This document shows, in pieces, positions 1-10,873 of a DNA stretch of 53,672 bases (the stretch's first letter is position 1; each line of letters begins with the position of its first letter). Where the stretch lies: positions 94,289 to 147,960 of the forward strand of contig NZ_JASISS010000007.1 in assembly GCF_030063195.1 (NCBI RefSeq). Direction: 5' to 3'. A program made the translations under genes and the position numbers. This stretch comes from Cryobacterium sp. PH31-AA6. Its GTDB lineage: Bacteria; Actinomycetota; Actinomycetes; Actinomycetales; Microbacteriaceae. Below the pieces are notes generated by a model. That model was given only the letters and a program-made list of their open reading frames with translations, did not search any database and was not told where the DNA came from.

Positions 1-2049
1 CATGGCGGCCGTTCGGTCGCCGTCGCGGTGCCGGACGTGGACTTCGCTGAGGCCCCGGCTGGGCCGGCGTTCCGGATCGGCACGGTCATCCGGCTGCCCG
101 CCCGGGTGCGGCAGACGGAGCCGGGGGACTCGGCAGCGGCGCTCGTCTTCGGTCGTGATCCTCCAGAGACGGTCGCCGACCCGCCGTGGTGGCTCGCCTG
201 GGCGAACGATCTACGAACCCGATTCGCGGATGCCTCGTCGAGGCTTCCCGGCGACGGAGGGGACCTGCTGCCCGGGCTGGCCATCGGCGACACGGGTGCC
301 GTCGGTCCGGACCTCGACGGGGCAATGAAGACCAGTTCGCTCAGCCACCTCACCGCGGTGTCCGGGGCGAACTGCGCCGTGGTCACGGCAGGTGTGTTGC
401 TGCTCGGTGGCTACCTGGGGCTGCGCCGCCTGGTGCGGCTGGCATTGGCCCTCCTCACTCTGCTCGGCTTCGTCGTGCTCGTGACCCCGGAACCCAGCGT
501 TCTGCGCGCTGCACTGATGGCCACCGTGCTGCTGCTCTCGATCGGGTCCGGCCGGCCGGGCAGGGGACTGCCGCTGCTCGCGTTCGTCGTCATCGTGCTG
601 CTCGTTTTCGACCCGTGGCTGGCCCGCAGCTACGGCTTCGCCCTCTCGGTGCTCGCCACCGCCGGCCTGCTCGTGCTGGCCGGGCCGCTGGGACGGATGC
701 TGGGCCGGTGGATGCCGGCCTGGCTGGCCGGTGTGATCGCCATTCCGCTCGCCGCGCAGCTGGCCTGCCAGCCGGTGCTCGTTCTGCTCAGTCCGACCCT
801 GCCGCTCTACGGCGTGCCCGCGAACCTGCTCGCCGGACCGGCGGCCCCGGTGGCGACGGTAGTCGGCCTGGTGGCCTGCCTGCTGCTTCCGTGGCTGCCG
901 GGCGTGGCCTGGGGCATCCTGCAACTGGCCTGGCTGCCGTCGGCCTGGATCGCCGCCGTTGCCGGCACGAGTGCCGCCCTGCCCGGCAGTCGCCTCCCGT
1001 GGTTCGGTGGCCCCGTCGGCGTCGGGGCCACCGCGGTGCTGACCATTCTCGCTCTGGCGCTCGTGCTCGTCCCCGTGCGAGCCGGGGTAGCGGCCCAGCC
1101 CACCCCGCTCATCCGATCCCAACCGGGTGTCGCCCGGCCCCTCCGGGCACACCCGGCGCCCACCAGGCGTGCCCGACGCGGCTGGTCGGGCTGGCGGATT
1201 CCGGCCGTCGCCGTCATGGCCCTGGCCTTCGGATCCTACGCGGGGAGTCTGATCGGCTCCGGTCTGGGCCGGGCCCTCGCCTTCCCGGCGGACTGGCAGA
1301 TCGCGGCCTGCGACATCGGTCAGGGGGACGCGGTCGTCGTGCGCGACGGAGACCGGTATGCCCTCGTCGACGTCGGACCGGACCCGGCGGCGCTGGCGAA
1401 CTGCCTCGACACCCTGGGCATCGACCGGATCGACCTGCTGGTGCTCACCCACTACGACCTGGACCACGTCGGCGGGATAGACGCCGTGATCGGCCGGGTC
1501 GGCACCGCGCTGGTCGGCATTCCGGAGAACGCGCAGGATGAGCGTCTGCACGAGCGGCTCGCCGACGGGGGAGCGGAGGTGCTCCTGGGTGCCCGCGGCG
1601 ATCGGGGCACCCTCGGCGGACTGCGCTGGGAGCTGTTTTGGCCCGTGCGCGGCTCCCCGGTGATGCAGACCGGCAACCCGGGGAGCCTGACTGTCGGGTT
1701 CGACGGGCGGGGGATCCGGTCGATCTTCCTCGGTGACCTCGGCGAGGAGGCCCAGGACGCCCTGCGGCGGGCCTCGGCGCCGGGCCGGGTGGACGTCGTG
1801 AAGGTCGCCCACCATGGCTCGCGGGACCAGAGCCAGGCGCTGTATGCCGATCTGCGGGCGACCGTGGGGCTGATCTCCGTCGGTGCCGACAACGGCTACG
1901 GGCACCCGACCGATCGGCTGCTCGAAATCCTCGCCGGGGCGGGGACCGCCGCCGTGCGCACCGACAGGCAGGGACTGGCCGTCGTCGCCCTGGAACCGGG
2001 CGGGCACGGTGCGCTGACCCTGTGGACCGAGCGGGTGGCGCGCCCATGA
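1..2049 (+). CDS. comEC: ComEC/Rec2 DNA-uptake channel protein (5' end outside window)
   Basis: The frame is open from base 1, so the N-terminus lies outside the window. A GTG at 28 is an internal codon, not a credible start. The middle part is a run of hydrophobic segments (about 110-430 of the visible frame) matching the Competence domain that forms the inner-membrane channel for single-stranded DNA. The C-terminal third is a metallo-beta-lactamase-like domain with THYDLDHVGG (H484, D486, D488, H489 of the visible frame) and a later AHHGS (H604, H605), the expected metal ligands of the ComEC nuclease-like domain. It precedes holA, a frequent actinobacterial order. A role in transformation is the family function. 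The comEA gene expected upstream is not visible. Confidence 0.93.
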   Translation, partial: HGGRSVAVAVPDVDFAEAPAGPAFRIGTVIRLPARVRQTEPGDSAAALVFGRDPPETVADPPWWLAWANDLRTRFADASSRLPGDGGDLLPGLAIGDTGAVGPDLDGAMKTSSLSHLTAVSGANCAVVTAGVLLLGGYLGLRRLVRLALALLTLLGFVVLVTPEPSVLRAALMATVLLLSIGSGRPGRGLPLLAFVVIVLLVFDPWLARSYGFALSVLATAGLLVLAGPLGRMLGRWMPAWLAGVIAIPLAAQLACQPVLVLLSPTLPLYGVPANLLAGPAAPVATVVGLVACLLLPWLPGVAWGILQLAWLPSAWIAAVAGTSAALPGSRLPWFGGPVGVGATAVLTILALALVLVPVRAGVAAQPTPLIRSQPGVARPLRAHPAPTRRARRGWSGWRIPAVAVMALAFGSYAGSLIGSGLGRALAFPADWQIAACDIGQGDAVVVRDGDRYALVDVGPDPAALANCLDTLGIDRIDLLVLTHYDLDHVGGIDAVIGRVGTALVGIPENAQDERLHERLADGGAEVLLGARGDRGTLGGLRWELFWPVRGSPVMQTGNPGSLTVGFDGRGIRSIFLGDLGEEAQDALRRASAPGRVDVVKVAHHGSRDQSQALYADLRATVGLISVGADNGYGHPTDRLLEILAGAGTAAVRTDRQGLAVVALEPGGHGALTLWTERVARP

Positions 2050-2096
2050 TGTGAATAGGCAAACTAGGCTTGACCCAGACAATCGAAGGGAACCGC

Positions 2097-3176
2097 GTGG
2101 CCGCACGAACCGCATCCTCTGGTCGGGCCGCAACGGGCCGACCCTCTACCGGCAAGTCAGCAGCGAGCAAGCCAGCGGCGAGCAAGTCCGTCGCCATCCC
2201 GCAGTTGTCGTGGCACCAGGTGCGCCCTGCCCCGATCGTGCTGGTCTCCGGCACCGAGGTGTTCCTGGCCGAACGGGCGATTCGCCAGTTGCGGGACTTC
2301 CTGAAGCTCGAGGACCCGAGCCTGGAGATCAGCGACGTGCAGGCCGACAGCTATGCGCCGGGGGAGTTGCTCACCATGGCGAGCCCCTCGTTGTTCGGCG
2401 AACCGCGGTTGATCCGAGTGAGTTCGGTCGAGAAGTGCAGTGACACGTTCCTGATCGAGGCGCTCGCCTACCTGGAGAACCCGGCCGAAGACACCTACGT
2501 CGTGCTGCGGCACGGTGGCGGGGTGCGCGGCAAGAAGCTGCTCGACACGATCCGTTCCGGGGTCGGTGGTGCGGTCGAGGTGGTCTGCGCCGAGCTCAAG
2601 AAAGATTCCGACCGCCACGAGTTTGCCTCAGCCGAGTTCAAGGCGGCCGGCAAACGGGTCACTCCGAGCGCCCTCCGTTCCCTGGTCGCGGCCTTCTCCG
2701 GAGACCTCGCCGAGTTGTCCGCGGCCTGCCAACAGCTCATTGCCGACTCTGCGACGGAGGTCACGGAGACCACCGTCGATCGTTACTACGGCGGACGGGT
2801 CGAAGCGAACGCGTTCAAGGTCGCCGACTCGGCGATCGCCGGGAGGCACGGGGAGGCCCTGGTCATCCTCCGCCACGCTCTCTCCTCTGGCGCCGACCCT
2901 GTTCCGGTCGTTGCGGCGTTCGCCATGAAGATCCGAACGATGGCCAAGCTCTACGGTGTGCGCGGCGGCTCCGGGCAGCTCGCCTCGCAATTCGGACTCG
3001 CGCCCTGGCAGGTCGAGCGCGCCCAGCGTGACCTGAGCGGCTGGTCAGACGAGGGCCTGGCCCGGTGCATGGTCATGCTCGCCGAGACGGATGCCGCCGT
3101 AAAGGGGGCCGGGCGCGACCCGGTCTTCGCCCTCGAACGGCTGGTGGGTGTGATCGCACGCAAGGGCGAGCTCTGA
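2097..3176 (+). CDS. holA: DNA polymerase III delta subunit
   Basis: This is the clamp-loader delta subunit, which opens the beta sliding clamp during replication. The protein shows the HolA pattern: an N-terminal AAA+-like region without a Walker A (PIVLVSGTEVFLAERAI), a middle domain, and a C-terminal collar domain beginning near KRVTPSALRSLVAAFSGD and continuing through FAMKIRTMAKLYG. I chose GTG 2097 because AAGGGAA lies 6 nt upstream. An in-frame TTG at 2070 would add 9 residues but has no ribosome binding site. The first 30 residues are Ala/Ser/Lys-rich and poorly conserved in the family. It ends just before a bidirectional terminator shared with rpsT. About 359 residues, slightly longer than usual because of this tail. 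Confidence 0.93.
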   Translation: MAARTASSGRAATGRPSTGKSAASKPAASKSVAIPQLSWHQVRPAPIVLVSGTEVFLAERAIRQLRDFLKLEDPSLEISDVQADSYAPGELLTMASPSLFGEPRLIRVSSVEKCSDTFLIEALAYLENPAEDTYVVLRHGGGVRGKKLLDTIRSGVGGAVEVVCAELKKDSDRHEFASAEFKAAGKRVTPSALRSLVAAFSGDLAELSAACQQLIADSATEVTETTVDRYYGGRVEANAFKVADSAIAGRHGEALVILRHALSSGADPVPVVAAFAMKIRTMAKLYGVRGGSGQLASQFGLAPWQVERAQRDLSGWSDEGLARCMVMLAETDAAVKGAGRDPVFALERLVGVIARKGEL

Positions 3177-3218
3177 CCCCGGCCGAGCTTTCTGTACCCC
3201 TGCTCGCCGGACACATAA

Positions 3219-3248
3219 GAAAGCCCCCGCCATAAGGCGAGGGCTTTC
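3219..3248. terminator. Bidirectional hairpin between convergent holA and rpsT
   Basis: GAAAGCCC (3219-3226) pairs perfectly with GGGCTTTC (3241-3248), and GCC/GGC forms an inner 3-bp stem closed by an ATAA loop. The A-rich left arm and T-rich right arm give each strand part of a U-tract. It lies between two convergent genes. Confidence 0.85.
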
Positions 3249-3300
3249 CATTACACCGGTTCAGTTCCGAACATCGGCCTCAAACCAGGTTGTGTGGGGA

Positions 3301-3564
3301 CTAAACGAGTGCGCCGACCGACTTTGCGATGGCCGACTTCTTGTTTGCCGCCTGGTTCTTGTGGATGACGCCCTTGCTGACGGCCTTGTCGAGCTTCTTC
3401 GAAGCAACGGCGAGACTGGCAACGGCCTTGTCCTTGTCGCCAGCAGTGACGGCGAGGCGGGTCGCGCGGATTGCACGCTTGAACTCGCTCTTCACCGACT
3501 TGTTGCGCTCCTGGGCCTTCTTGTTGGTGCCAATTCGCTTGATCTGCGACTTGATATTTGCCAC
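3301..3564 (-). CDS. rpsT: 30S ribosomal protein S20
   Basis: Basic 87-residue protein starting [18 protein letters not shown], rich in Lys and Ala, with the family's helical pattern and the conserved [18 protein letters not shown]-terminal part. S20 binds 16S rRNA early in 30S assembly. The start codon is GTG. It faces holA across a shared terminator, a common actinobacterial arrangement. Length is normal for the family. Confidence 0.97.
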   Translation of the reverse strand: MANIKSQIKRIGTNKKAQERNKSVKSEFKRAIRATRLAVTAGDKDKAVASLAVASKKLDKAVSKGVIHKNQAANKKSAIAKSVGALV

Positions 3565-3682
3565 GTTTATACGCTTTCGTTAGGTTCTTGTTCGGATGGG
3601 CCGCTTGGCGGTAGAGGGCGCCGTACGGCAAAGATCGTGTGGGGTGGGACCCAACACGCAAGCCAACAGGCAACGATACCAG

Positions 3683-4429
3683 TTATTCGACCGGGTCGAC
3701 AATCGTCCGCGGTTCGTCCGCCGAGATCTCCGTGAGGATCCCGCGCAGCACCGCGCCGAAGCGCTCGGGCTGGGCCAGGCTGACAAGGTGTGAGGCCCGC
3801 GGCACGATGACAAGGCGGCCGCTACGGCACGCGGCCAGGAAGCGACGCTCGTGCAGCCTGAACTGGTCGAAGGCACCGTTGACCAGCCAGATCTGTCCCG
3901 GATACCGGGACAGTCCCTCGAGCGGGCGGAGGGTGCCGGTGGCACCAAGCCCGGCGTCCATCACGTTCAGGGGAACGCCGTCGACGAGCGTGTCGGCGGC
4001 ACCCTCTTTCGGCAGCAGGACCCGCACGAGAGTGGTGTGAAGCCATAGGCCGTGGTCGGGCAATCGCCGGATCAGCCTGGCCAGGCCACGGTAGACGTCG
4101 AGTGGCCACCCTCCGGGGATCGCACAGCATCCCGCGGCGACGAGTCCGGCCACCTTTCCGGGATTCCGCGCGGAGTACTCGATGGCGTAGTAGCCGCCGA
4201 GGGAGAGCCCGACCAGCACGACTCGGCCGCCCAGAGCGGCTACCCCTTCATCGATGGCGGCGAGGGCTCCCTCGACGGTGAAGGGCTCGGCCATGCGCGA
4301 GCCGTGCCCGGGCAAGTCGATCGCGAGACCCGGAAGCCCATACTCGGCCAGTCCGGCCAGTTGCCGGCGCCACATCGTGGCCGAGGTGCGGATCCCATGC
4401 ACAAAGAGCACGGGCGGGACCTGTGTCAT
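3683..4429 (-). CDS. Alpha/beta-fold hydrolase
   Basis: 248 residues with a classical alpha/beta-hydrolase layout: the oxyanion strand LFVHG near residue 9, then DLPGHG, then the nucleophile elbow GLSLGG (Ser in the GxSxG motif), and a late ASH that should be the catalytic His. There is no signal peptide, so it is probably cytoplasmic. ATG 4429 has GAGGA upstream. Its promoter region contains a 26-bp tandem repeat. The substrate cannot be told from sequence; esterase, lactonase and C-C hydrolase activities all occur in this superfamily. Confidence 0.85.
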   Translation of the reverse strand: MTQVPPVLFVHGIRTSATMWRRQLAGLAEYGLPGLAIDLPGHGSRMAEPFTVEGALAAIDEGVAALGGRVVLVGLSLGGYYAIEYSARNPGKVAGLVAAGCCAIPGGWPLDVYRGLARLIRRLPDHGLWLHTTLVRVLLPKEGAADTLVDGVPLNVMDAGLGATGTLRPLEGLSRYPGQIWLVNGAFDQFRLHERRFLAACRSGRLVIVPRASHLVSLAQPERFGAVLRGILTEISADEPRTIVDPVE

Positions 4430-4463
4430 ACGTTCCTCATGCCCGCGATCATGCCACCTATCC

Positions 4464-4554
4464 GGCTGCAGGACCTGGCTTCAAAGCGTGGCTGCAGGAC
4501 CTGGCTTCAGAACGTGGCTGCAGGACCAGGCTTCAGAATGCGGCTTCAGAACGG
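4464..4554. repeat. 26-bp tandem repeat, about 3.5 copies
   Basis: Three consecutive 26-bp units begin at 4464, 4490 and 4516, each opening GGCTGCAGGACC and containing GGCTTCA. A partial unit starts at 4542 and runs into the last codons of the DUF222-HNH gene. Units 1 and 2 differ at only a few bases. The array occupies most of the gap between the HNH stop and the hydrolase start. Confidence 0.9.
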
Positions 4555-5826
4555 CACATCGTCGTAGTTGGCTGCCGCCGGCGCCGGCGGCGGCGGTGCC
4601 GGTGGTGGTCCGGTGGGGAGCACGGTGGCGGGTTCGGTGGTGAAGTCTCTTCCGGTGGGTGAGGTCCAGGTGAGGATGCCGCCGGGTTGTTGGGCGACGG
4701 TCCAGCGGGTTTGGGTTTTCAGGGCGTGGCTGGCCGTGCAGAGGTGGGCGAGGTTGTCGGCTGCGGTCATGCCCAGCAGCGCCCAGTCATGGGTGTGGTC
4801 GAGTTCCGCGTTGCGTGCGGACCGGTTGCAGCCCACGAAGCGGCAGGTTTCGTCGCGGAGGCGGAGGAATTGGCGCATGCGTTTGGGGACCTTGTATCGG
4901 TCTCGGCCGACGGAGAGGATCACCCCGGTTTCGGGGTGGGTGAGTAGCCGGGTGAAGCTCGGCGCCCGCGAGGCGAGATCCCGGGCCGTGTCGGCGTCGA
5001 TCGGCCCGTACCCCTCGAGGTAGCCGGGCTCGTCACTGTGGCCCAGGAGCGTCATGACCGGCACGGTCACCTGCACGCTCGCTTTCACTCCCGCGCCCAC
5101 CCCGGTGGGGGTGACCCCGCCGATCAGCAGGTCGCTGAGCACATCGGTGCGGATCTGGCTGAGCGTGCGCGTCTCGCGCGGGCCCTGCAGACTCGTGGCA
5201 AGGTCGGTGGCCCGGTGGAAGATCGCCTGCACCAGCTCCGCCCCCGTCGTCACGTACAGCGTCGCCATCCCGTCGTGCTCGGGGATCACCCCGCTGGTGC
5301 GGTCCGCGATCGACTTCTCCCGCCTGGTGGTGATCGTCTCCGGGTGCAGCCGCTCCCGCAACAGGCGGGCCTTGTGCTTGAGTTTGGCCACGGTGAGCTT
5401 CTCCGCCGCGGGCAGCAGGGCCTGTTCGAAGGCGGCGAGCCCGTCGACCGGGATCGACCAGGACTGTTGGACCACCGTTTGAGCGTGCCGGTAGCTGATC
5501 CGCCCGGCCGCCAGCGCCGCCCGGGTGCCGGGCAGGTCGTCGGCCAGAGCCCGGCTCTCCGCGAGGAGGTTCTCCGCGGTGCGCTCCGGGATCCGCAGGG
5601 TCGCGGCCAGCTCACTGGAGAGCTCCCGCTCGGCGATCTCCTCCCGGGTCCACCGCGCCTGCAGGCTGAGCGGAATCCCCGCGGCGTGCGCGGCGCTGTA
5701 GCGGCGGGCCCGGTCGACAGCCTCGGCCCGGGCGGCGAAGCACTGGGCGATCGCCTTCTCGGCTGCCGCGACCGCGTCGAAGAGCCGTCCGAGCTCTTGT
5801 TGGGAGGTGCTCACCGGGGTGGCCAT
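4546..5826 (-). CDS. DUF222 / HNH endonuclease domain protein (13E12 repeat family)
   Basis: 426 residues. The N-terminal two thirds match the actinobacterial DUF222 family (REELSSELAATLRIPERTA-like region, the RISYRHAQ motif, and a conserved Leu/Arg-rich helix). The C-terminus carries an HNH nuclease: the Cys pair in CRFVGC, then ELDHTHDW, DNLAHLC and SH, which are metal and catalytic residues. Genes of this family occur in many copies in actinobacterial genomes, often with mobile DNA, and their biological role is not settled. The Pro/Ala-rich C-terminus before NYDDVPF looks disordered. ATG 5826 is the natural start. Confidence 0.88.
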   Translation of the reverse strand: MATPVSTSQQELGRLFDAVAAAEKAIAQCFAARAEAVDRARRYSAAHAAGIPLSLQARWTREEIAERELSSELAATLRIPERTAENLLAESRALADDLPGTRAALAAGRISYRHAQTVVQQSWSIPVDGLAAFEQALLPAAEKLTVAKLKHKARLLRERLHPETITTRREKSIADRTSGVIPEHDGMATLYVTTGAELVQAIFHRATDLATSLQGPRETRTLSQIRTDVLSDLLIGGVTPTGVGAGVKASVQVTVPVMTLLGHSDEPGYLEGYGPIDADTARDLASRAPSFTRLLTHPETGVILSVGRDRYKVPKRMRQFLRLRDETCRFVGCNRSARNAELDHTHDWALLGMTAADNLAHLCTASHALKTQTRWTVAQQPGGILTWTSPTGRDFTTEPATVLPTGPPPAPPPPAPAAANYDDVPF

Positions 5827-5929
5827 ACCCGAACACTACGACCAGCCACCGACATTCCCAGCCCTCACCATGACGCCAACCGAGGGGTGTGGATAACCTG
5901 ATCAAACCCGCATTGTGGATGGTAGACGT

Positions 5930-6016
5930 GGAGTGATTTCGACCGGCGCAATCACCGGACGGGCGGGCGGGGCAGGGTTGGGGTGATTTCGACGGGCTCA
6001 ATCACCGGGCGGGCAA
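5930..6016. repeat. Pair of short palindrome-containing direct repeats
   Basis: Two copies of a unit of about 34 bp start near 5932 and 5980. Both contain GTGATTTCGAC, then about 6 variable bases, then CAATCACCGG and GGGC. Within each unit GTGATT pairs with AATCAC. The core resembles the TCGAC-GCTC-ACCACC elements at 10849, 28321-28548 and 29437, so this looks like a dispersed REP-type family. Confidence 0.75.
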
Positions 6017-6025
6017 ATCACGGGG

Positions 6026-7039
6026 TCACGCTTCAAGGTGGGCGGTTTGTCTCTGCTCCGGGAGGAGGCCGAGCAGCGCGACTTCCTCGGCCCGGGACAG
6101 CCCGGAGCGGCGCACCCGGTCCAGCCCGCGGGTCTCCTCGTCGGCGAGCACGTCGACCATGGTGTCCTCGAGCTCCCGGAGACTGCCGCCGGCCGCCAGG
6201 AAGGCGGCGTTGCTGCGGCGAGCGAAACCGACCTCGTCCGGCGGCAACCAGAGCGGGAGGGATCGGGGTCCGGCCCAGTAGGACACCCCGTGGTCGGCCA
6301 GCCACTCGTCGGCGGCCTGCGCGAACCGGCCGGTGAAGTGCGCGACCTTCGCAGCCAGTGCGAGGGTATCGGCCAGGGAGTGCGTGTGCCCGACGACGTT
6401 GACGCATCCGGCGAGGCCGTTCCGTGTGGCGAACTCGATCCAGTCGGCGAGGTCGCGAACGTCGACGACCTGCACGGCCGCGGCGGCGGGTCCCGGCACG
6501 GGCACCGGCGCGAGCACCGGCTCGGCGCCGGCCAGGGCGAGGCGGCCGACCCAATACCCGAAGCGATCGCTGGGGTCACCCGGCCCCGCGATCAACCCCG
6601 GCCGAACGATCAGCAGTCGGTCGCCCAGTGCCGTCACCGACGCGAGCTCGGCCCAGGCCTTGGCCTGCCCGTAGTCGGCCAGATCCACCGGTTCCACGAT
6701 CGGTGCGCTCTCATCCGCACCCACCTCGGTGCCGGTGGCGTAGACCGACACGCTCGACACCAGCGTCCAGTGCTCGGCCAGGGGCCCGAGCGCTTCGAGG
6801 GCGGGGCCGACGAGGGTCGGGAGGTAGGACAGCTCGACCACCTCGTCCCAGCGGCGGGTGGCAACGGCGTCATAGGCCCCCGGTGCCGTGCGGTCCACGG
6901 CGACCAGGGTGGCGCCGGAGGGGGCGCCGGCGTTCGTTCCCCTGGCCAGGCAGGTGACGGCGTCGCCGTGCCGGACGAGCCGGGCGGCGATCTCCCGGCC
7001 GAGCCAGTTCGTGCCGCCGAGGACCAGTACATGTCTCAT
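6026..7039 (-). CDS. NAD-dependent epimerase/dehydratase family protein
   Basis: Rossmann-fold protein of the extended SDR group. The N-terminus [14 protein letters not shown] is a variant nucleotide-binding GGTxxxG motif. A Ser-rich stretch SSVSVYATG and a downstream YGQAK give the Tyr-x-x-x-Lys catalytic pair. I used ATG 7039, because the longer GTG start at 7057 places six residues before the first beta strand. Neither start has a clear ribosome binding site. Related actinobacterial proteins are annotated as reductases or epimerases without a known substrate. The divergent neighbour is lepA, only about 70 bp away. Confidence 0.82.
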   Translation of the reverse strand: MRHVLVLGGTNWLGREIAARLVRHGDAVTCLARGTNAGAPSGATLVAVDRTAPGAYDAVATRRWDEVVELSYLPTLVGPALEALGPLAEHWTLVSSVSVYATGTEVGADESAPIVEPVDLADYGQAKAWAELASVTALGDRLLIVRPGLIAGPGDPSDRFGYWVGRLALAGAEPVLAPVPVPGPAAAAVQVVDVRDLADWIEFATRNGLAGCVNVVGHTHSLADTLALAAKVAHFTGRFAQAADEWLADHGVSYWAGPRSLPLWLPPDEVGFARRSNAAFLAAGGSLRELEDTMVDVLADEETRGLDRVRRSGLSRAEEVALLGLLPEQRQTAHLEA

Positions 7040-7093
7040 CACCAGAGTCAACCGCACCCGACCGGCCCGGCGAAACCTGCGACCAGTCAGCTA

Positions 7094-7102
7094 TGGGAGA
7101 AT
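7094..7102 (+). promoter_or_regulatory. Candidate extended -10 (TGGGAGAAT) of lepA
   Basis: TGGGAGAAT lies 9 nt before the lepA ATG. The same 9-mer precedes recO and dusB at 6 and 8 nt. Read as TGn plus GAGAAT it resembles an extended -10 that would give a transcript with almost no leader. No good -35 is visible. Confidence 0.45.
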
Positions 7103-7111
7103 TGCCAGACC

Positions 7112-8965
<1,854 letters not shown>

Positions 8966-8969
8966 CCGG

Positions 8970-9617
8970 ATGCGCCGCGCCACCTTCACCGACACCGCCG
9001 TGACGTACGCGTCCATCGGCGGCACCCTCGCGCCCGATCTGATGCGCTACCCGCCGAAGGGCTACCGGCCGCTCGAACGCACCGTGCGCCTCGGCAGTGG
9101 TGAGGATCGTTTCCTGCTGGCATCCAAGTCCCTGATGACCTGGGGCGTGCAGCGGGGGAGCGGGATGACGGTCACCGATCTGCTGAGCAGCACGGGCGAG
9201 CAATACACCCCCCTCGTTTTCGACGCCGACGGCCAGGCCGCCAGGGACCAGAAGGCCCCGGCAAACGAGTCCACGTTCGGCGAGGACGGCACCCCGTACA
9301 TCGTCAACGGGATGTCTGCGCACCTGTCGGTCGCCGCGGGCCCGTTCACCATTGACGCCCCCGTGCGCGTCGTCTACGTGATCGCTGAGCCCGACCGGGT
9401 CGGTTTCGCCTACGGCACCATGGTCGGGCATCCGGCCAGCGGTGAGGAATCGTTCATTGTCGACCGGCGAGAGGACGACTCGGTCTGGCTCACCATTCGG
9501 GCGTTCTCCCGGCCCGGCTCCTGGCTCTATCGGCTGGCCTGGCCCGTGGTGCGGCTGCAGCAACAGAAATTCACCAAGCGCTACCTGCGCGCCCTGCACC
9601 CGATCGGCGCGGCCTAA
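8970..9617 (+). CDS. DUF1990 family protein
   Basis: 215 residues matching the DUF1990 family: N-terminal Tyr/Gly-rich TYASIGGT, then RTVRLGSGEDRF, the central VGFAYGTMVGHPASGEESF block, and a C-terminal QKFTKRYLRAL helix. The molecular function of the family is not established. It sits between lepA and hemW with 4-bp gaps on both sides, so it is probably co-translated with them. No membrane segment or signal peptide is seen. Confidence 0.85.
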   Translation: MRRATFTDTAVTYASIGGTLAPDLMRYPPKGYRPLERTVRLGSGEDRFLLASKSLMTWGVQRGSGMTVTDLLSSTGEQYTPLVFDADGQAARDQKAPANESTFGEDGTPYIVNGMSAHLSVAAGPFTIDAPVRVVYVIAEPDRVGFAYGTMVGHPASGEESFIVDRREDDSVWLTIRAFSRPGSWLYRLAWPVVRLQQQKFTKRYLRALHPIGAA

Positions 9618-9621
9618 CCCG

Positions 9622-10848
9622 ATGGGCAGCGCCCTTCCCCTCGGCGACCCCGCACCCCGCGACGGCCTGCTGCCGGCCTCGGCCGCGGTCGGCGCTGTGG
9701 AGCGCGACTTCGGCGTCTACCTGCACGTGCCCTTCTGCCGGGTGCGCTGCGGGTACTGCGACTTCAACACCTACACGGCCACGGAGCTTCGCGGTGCCTC
9801 GCAGCAGGACTACGCCGACCAGGCGATCAGCGAGGTCGAGGCGGCCGGTCGCATCCTCGACGCCTCCGGCGTGCCGGCCCGCGCGGCGGCCACCGTCTTC
9901 TTCGGCGGCGGAACGCCCACGCTGCTCCCCGCCGAACATCTGGTCCGGATGCTCGATGCCGTGCGCTCCACCTGGGGGCTCGCCGCGGGCGCCGAGGTCA
10001 CCACCGAGGCGAATCCCGACTCCGTCGATGCCGCCTACCTTGCCCGGCTGGCCGAGGCGGGATTCACCCGGGTCTCCTTCGGGATGCAGTCGGCCGTGCC
10101 GAGGGTTCTGGCGACTCTCGAGCGCACGCACGACCCCGAAAAGGTCCCCCTCGTCGTGCAGTGGGCCCGCGATGCCGGACTCGACGTGAGCCTCGACCTG
10201 ATTTACGGCACGCCGGGGGAGTCGCTGGCCGACTGGCGGGCCAGCCTGGAGCAGGCCATCGGCCTGGCGCCGACCCACATCAGCGCCTATTCGCTCATCG
10301 TCGAGGAGGGCACCAAGCTCGCCAGGCAGATCAAGCGCGGCGAACTCGTCCCGATCGACGAAGACCAGCAGGCGGAGTTCTACGAGCTCGCCGATGAGCT
10401 GCTCGCCGAAGCCGGCTACGGGTGGTACGAGGTCAGCAACTGGGCCGCGGACGACGCCCACCGCTCCCGACACAACCTCGCCTACTGGCGCAGCCAGGAC
10501 TGGTGGGGCGTCGGGCCGGGCGCCCACAGCCACGTCGGCGGAGTGCGCTGGTGGAACGTGAAGCATCCGTCGGCCTACGCCGACCGGATCCAGGCGGGGG
10601 ACTCCCCTGCCGCCGGCCGGGAGACCCTCGACGACGCCACCCGCGAGGTCGAGCGCGTGCTGTTGCTCACCCGCATCCGGGAGGGAATCCCGATCGTTTC
10701 GCTCACGGCGCAGGGCCGGCACGAAATCGCCGGGCTCATCGCCGATGAGCTCATCGACGCGAAAGCCGCCCTGTCCGGATCAGTGGAACTGACCAGAAGA
10801 GGACGGCTTCTCGCGGATGCGGTCGTGCGGCGGCTCTTGACCGACTGA
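9622..10848 (+). CDS. hemW: HemW, heme chaperone of the radical SAM family (HemN-like)
   Basis: 408 residues with the radical-SAM motif CxxxCxxC at C39, C43 and C46, followed by a conserved DFNTYT segment. Residue 48 is Phe where true coproporphyrinogen III dehydrogenase HemN has a fourth Cys, which favours the heme-chaperone HemW over HemN. The FFGGGTPT glycine motif for SAM and the C-terminal HemN_C-like domain are present. ATG 9622 is chosen because upstream in-frame codons are antisense and overlap the DUF1990 gene. Third gene of the lepA operon. Confidence 0.92.
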   Translation: MGSALPLGDPAPRDGLLPASAAVGAVERDFGVYLHVPFCRVRCGYCDFNTYTATELRGASQQDYADQAISEVEAAGRILDASGVPARAAATVFFGGGTPTLLPAEHLVRMLDAVRSTWGLAAGAEVTTEANPDSVDAAYLARLAEAGFTRVSFGMQSAVPRVLATLERTHDPEKVPLVVQWARDAGLDVSLDLIYGTPGESLADWRASLEQAIGLAPTHISAYSLIVEEGTKLARQIKRGELVPIDEDQQAEFYELADELLAEAGYGWYEVSNWAADDAHRSRHNLAYWRSQDWWGVGPGAHSHVGGVRWWNVKHPSAYADRIQAGDSPAAGRETLDDATREVERVLLLTRIREGIPIVSLTAQGRHEIAGLIADELIDAKAALSGSVELTRRGRLLADAVVRRLLTD

Positions 10849-10873
10849 CCGGTGTCGAGCCTGTCGAGACCTA
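10849..10873. repeat. REP-like palindrome between convergent genes
   Basis: Immediately after the hemW stop the sequence contains GTGTCGAGCCTGTCGAGACC, a near-palindrome (TCGAG/CTCGA type). It is closely related to the elements at 28321 and 29437. It lies between the convergent ends of hemW and the first DUF4870 gene and could also act in 3'-end processing or termination. Confidence 0.7.

Noticed and set aside
211..2133. Long minus-strand open frame of about 640 codons opposite comEC
   Set aside because: Composition is His/Gln/Gly/Arg-rich with no family; it is the antisense of a clear comEC frame in high-GC DNA.
6038..7111. N-terminal extension of lepA of about 358 codons
   Set aside because: It lies antisense to the epimerase gene and the known LepA N-terminus begins at ATG 7112.
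9622..10848. Oxygen-independent coproporphyrinogen III dehydrogenase (HemN)
   Set aside because: The fourth Cys of the HemN motif is Phe48, which marks the HemW group.
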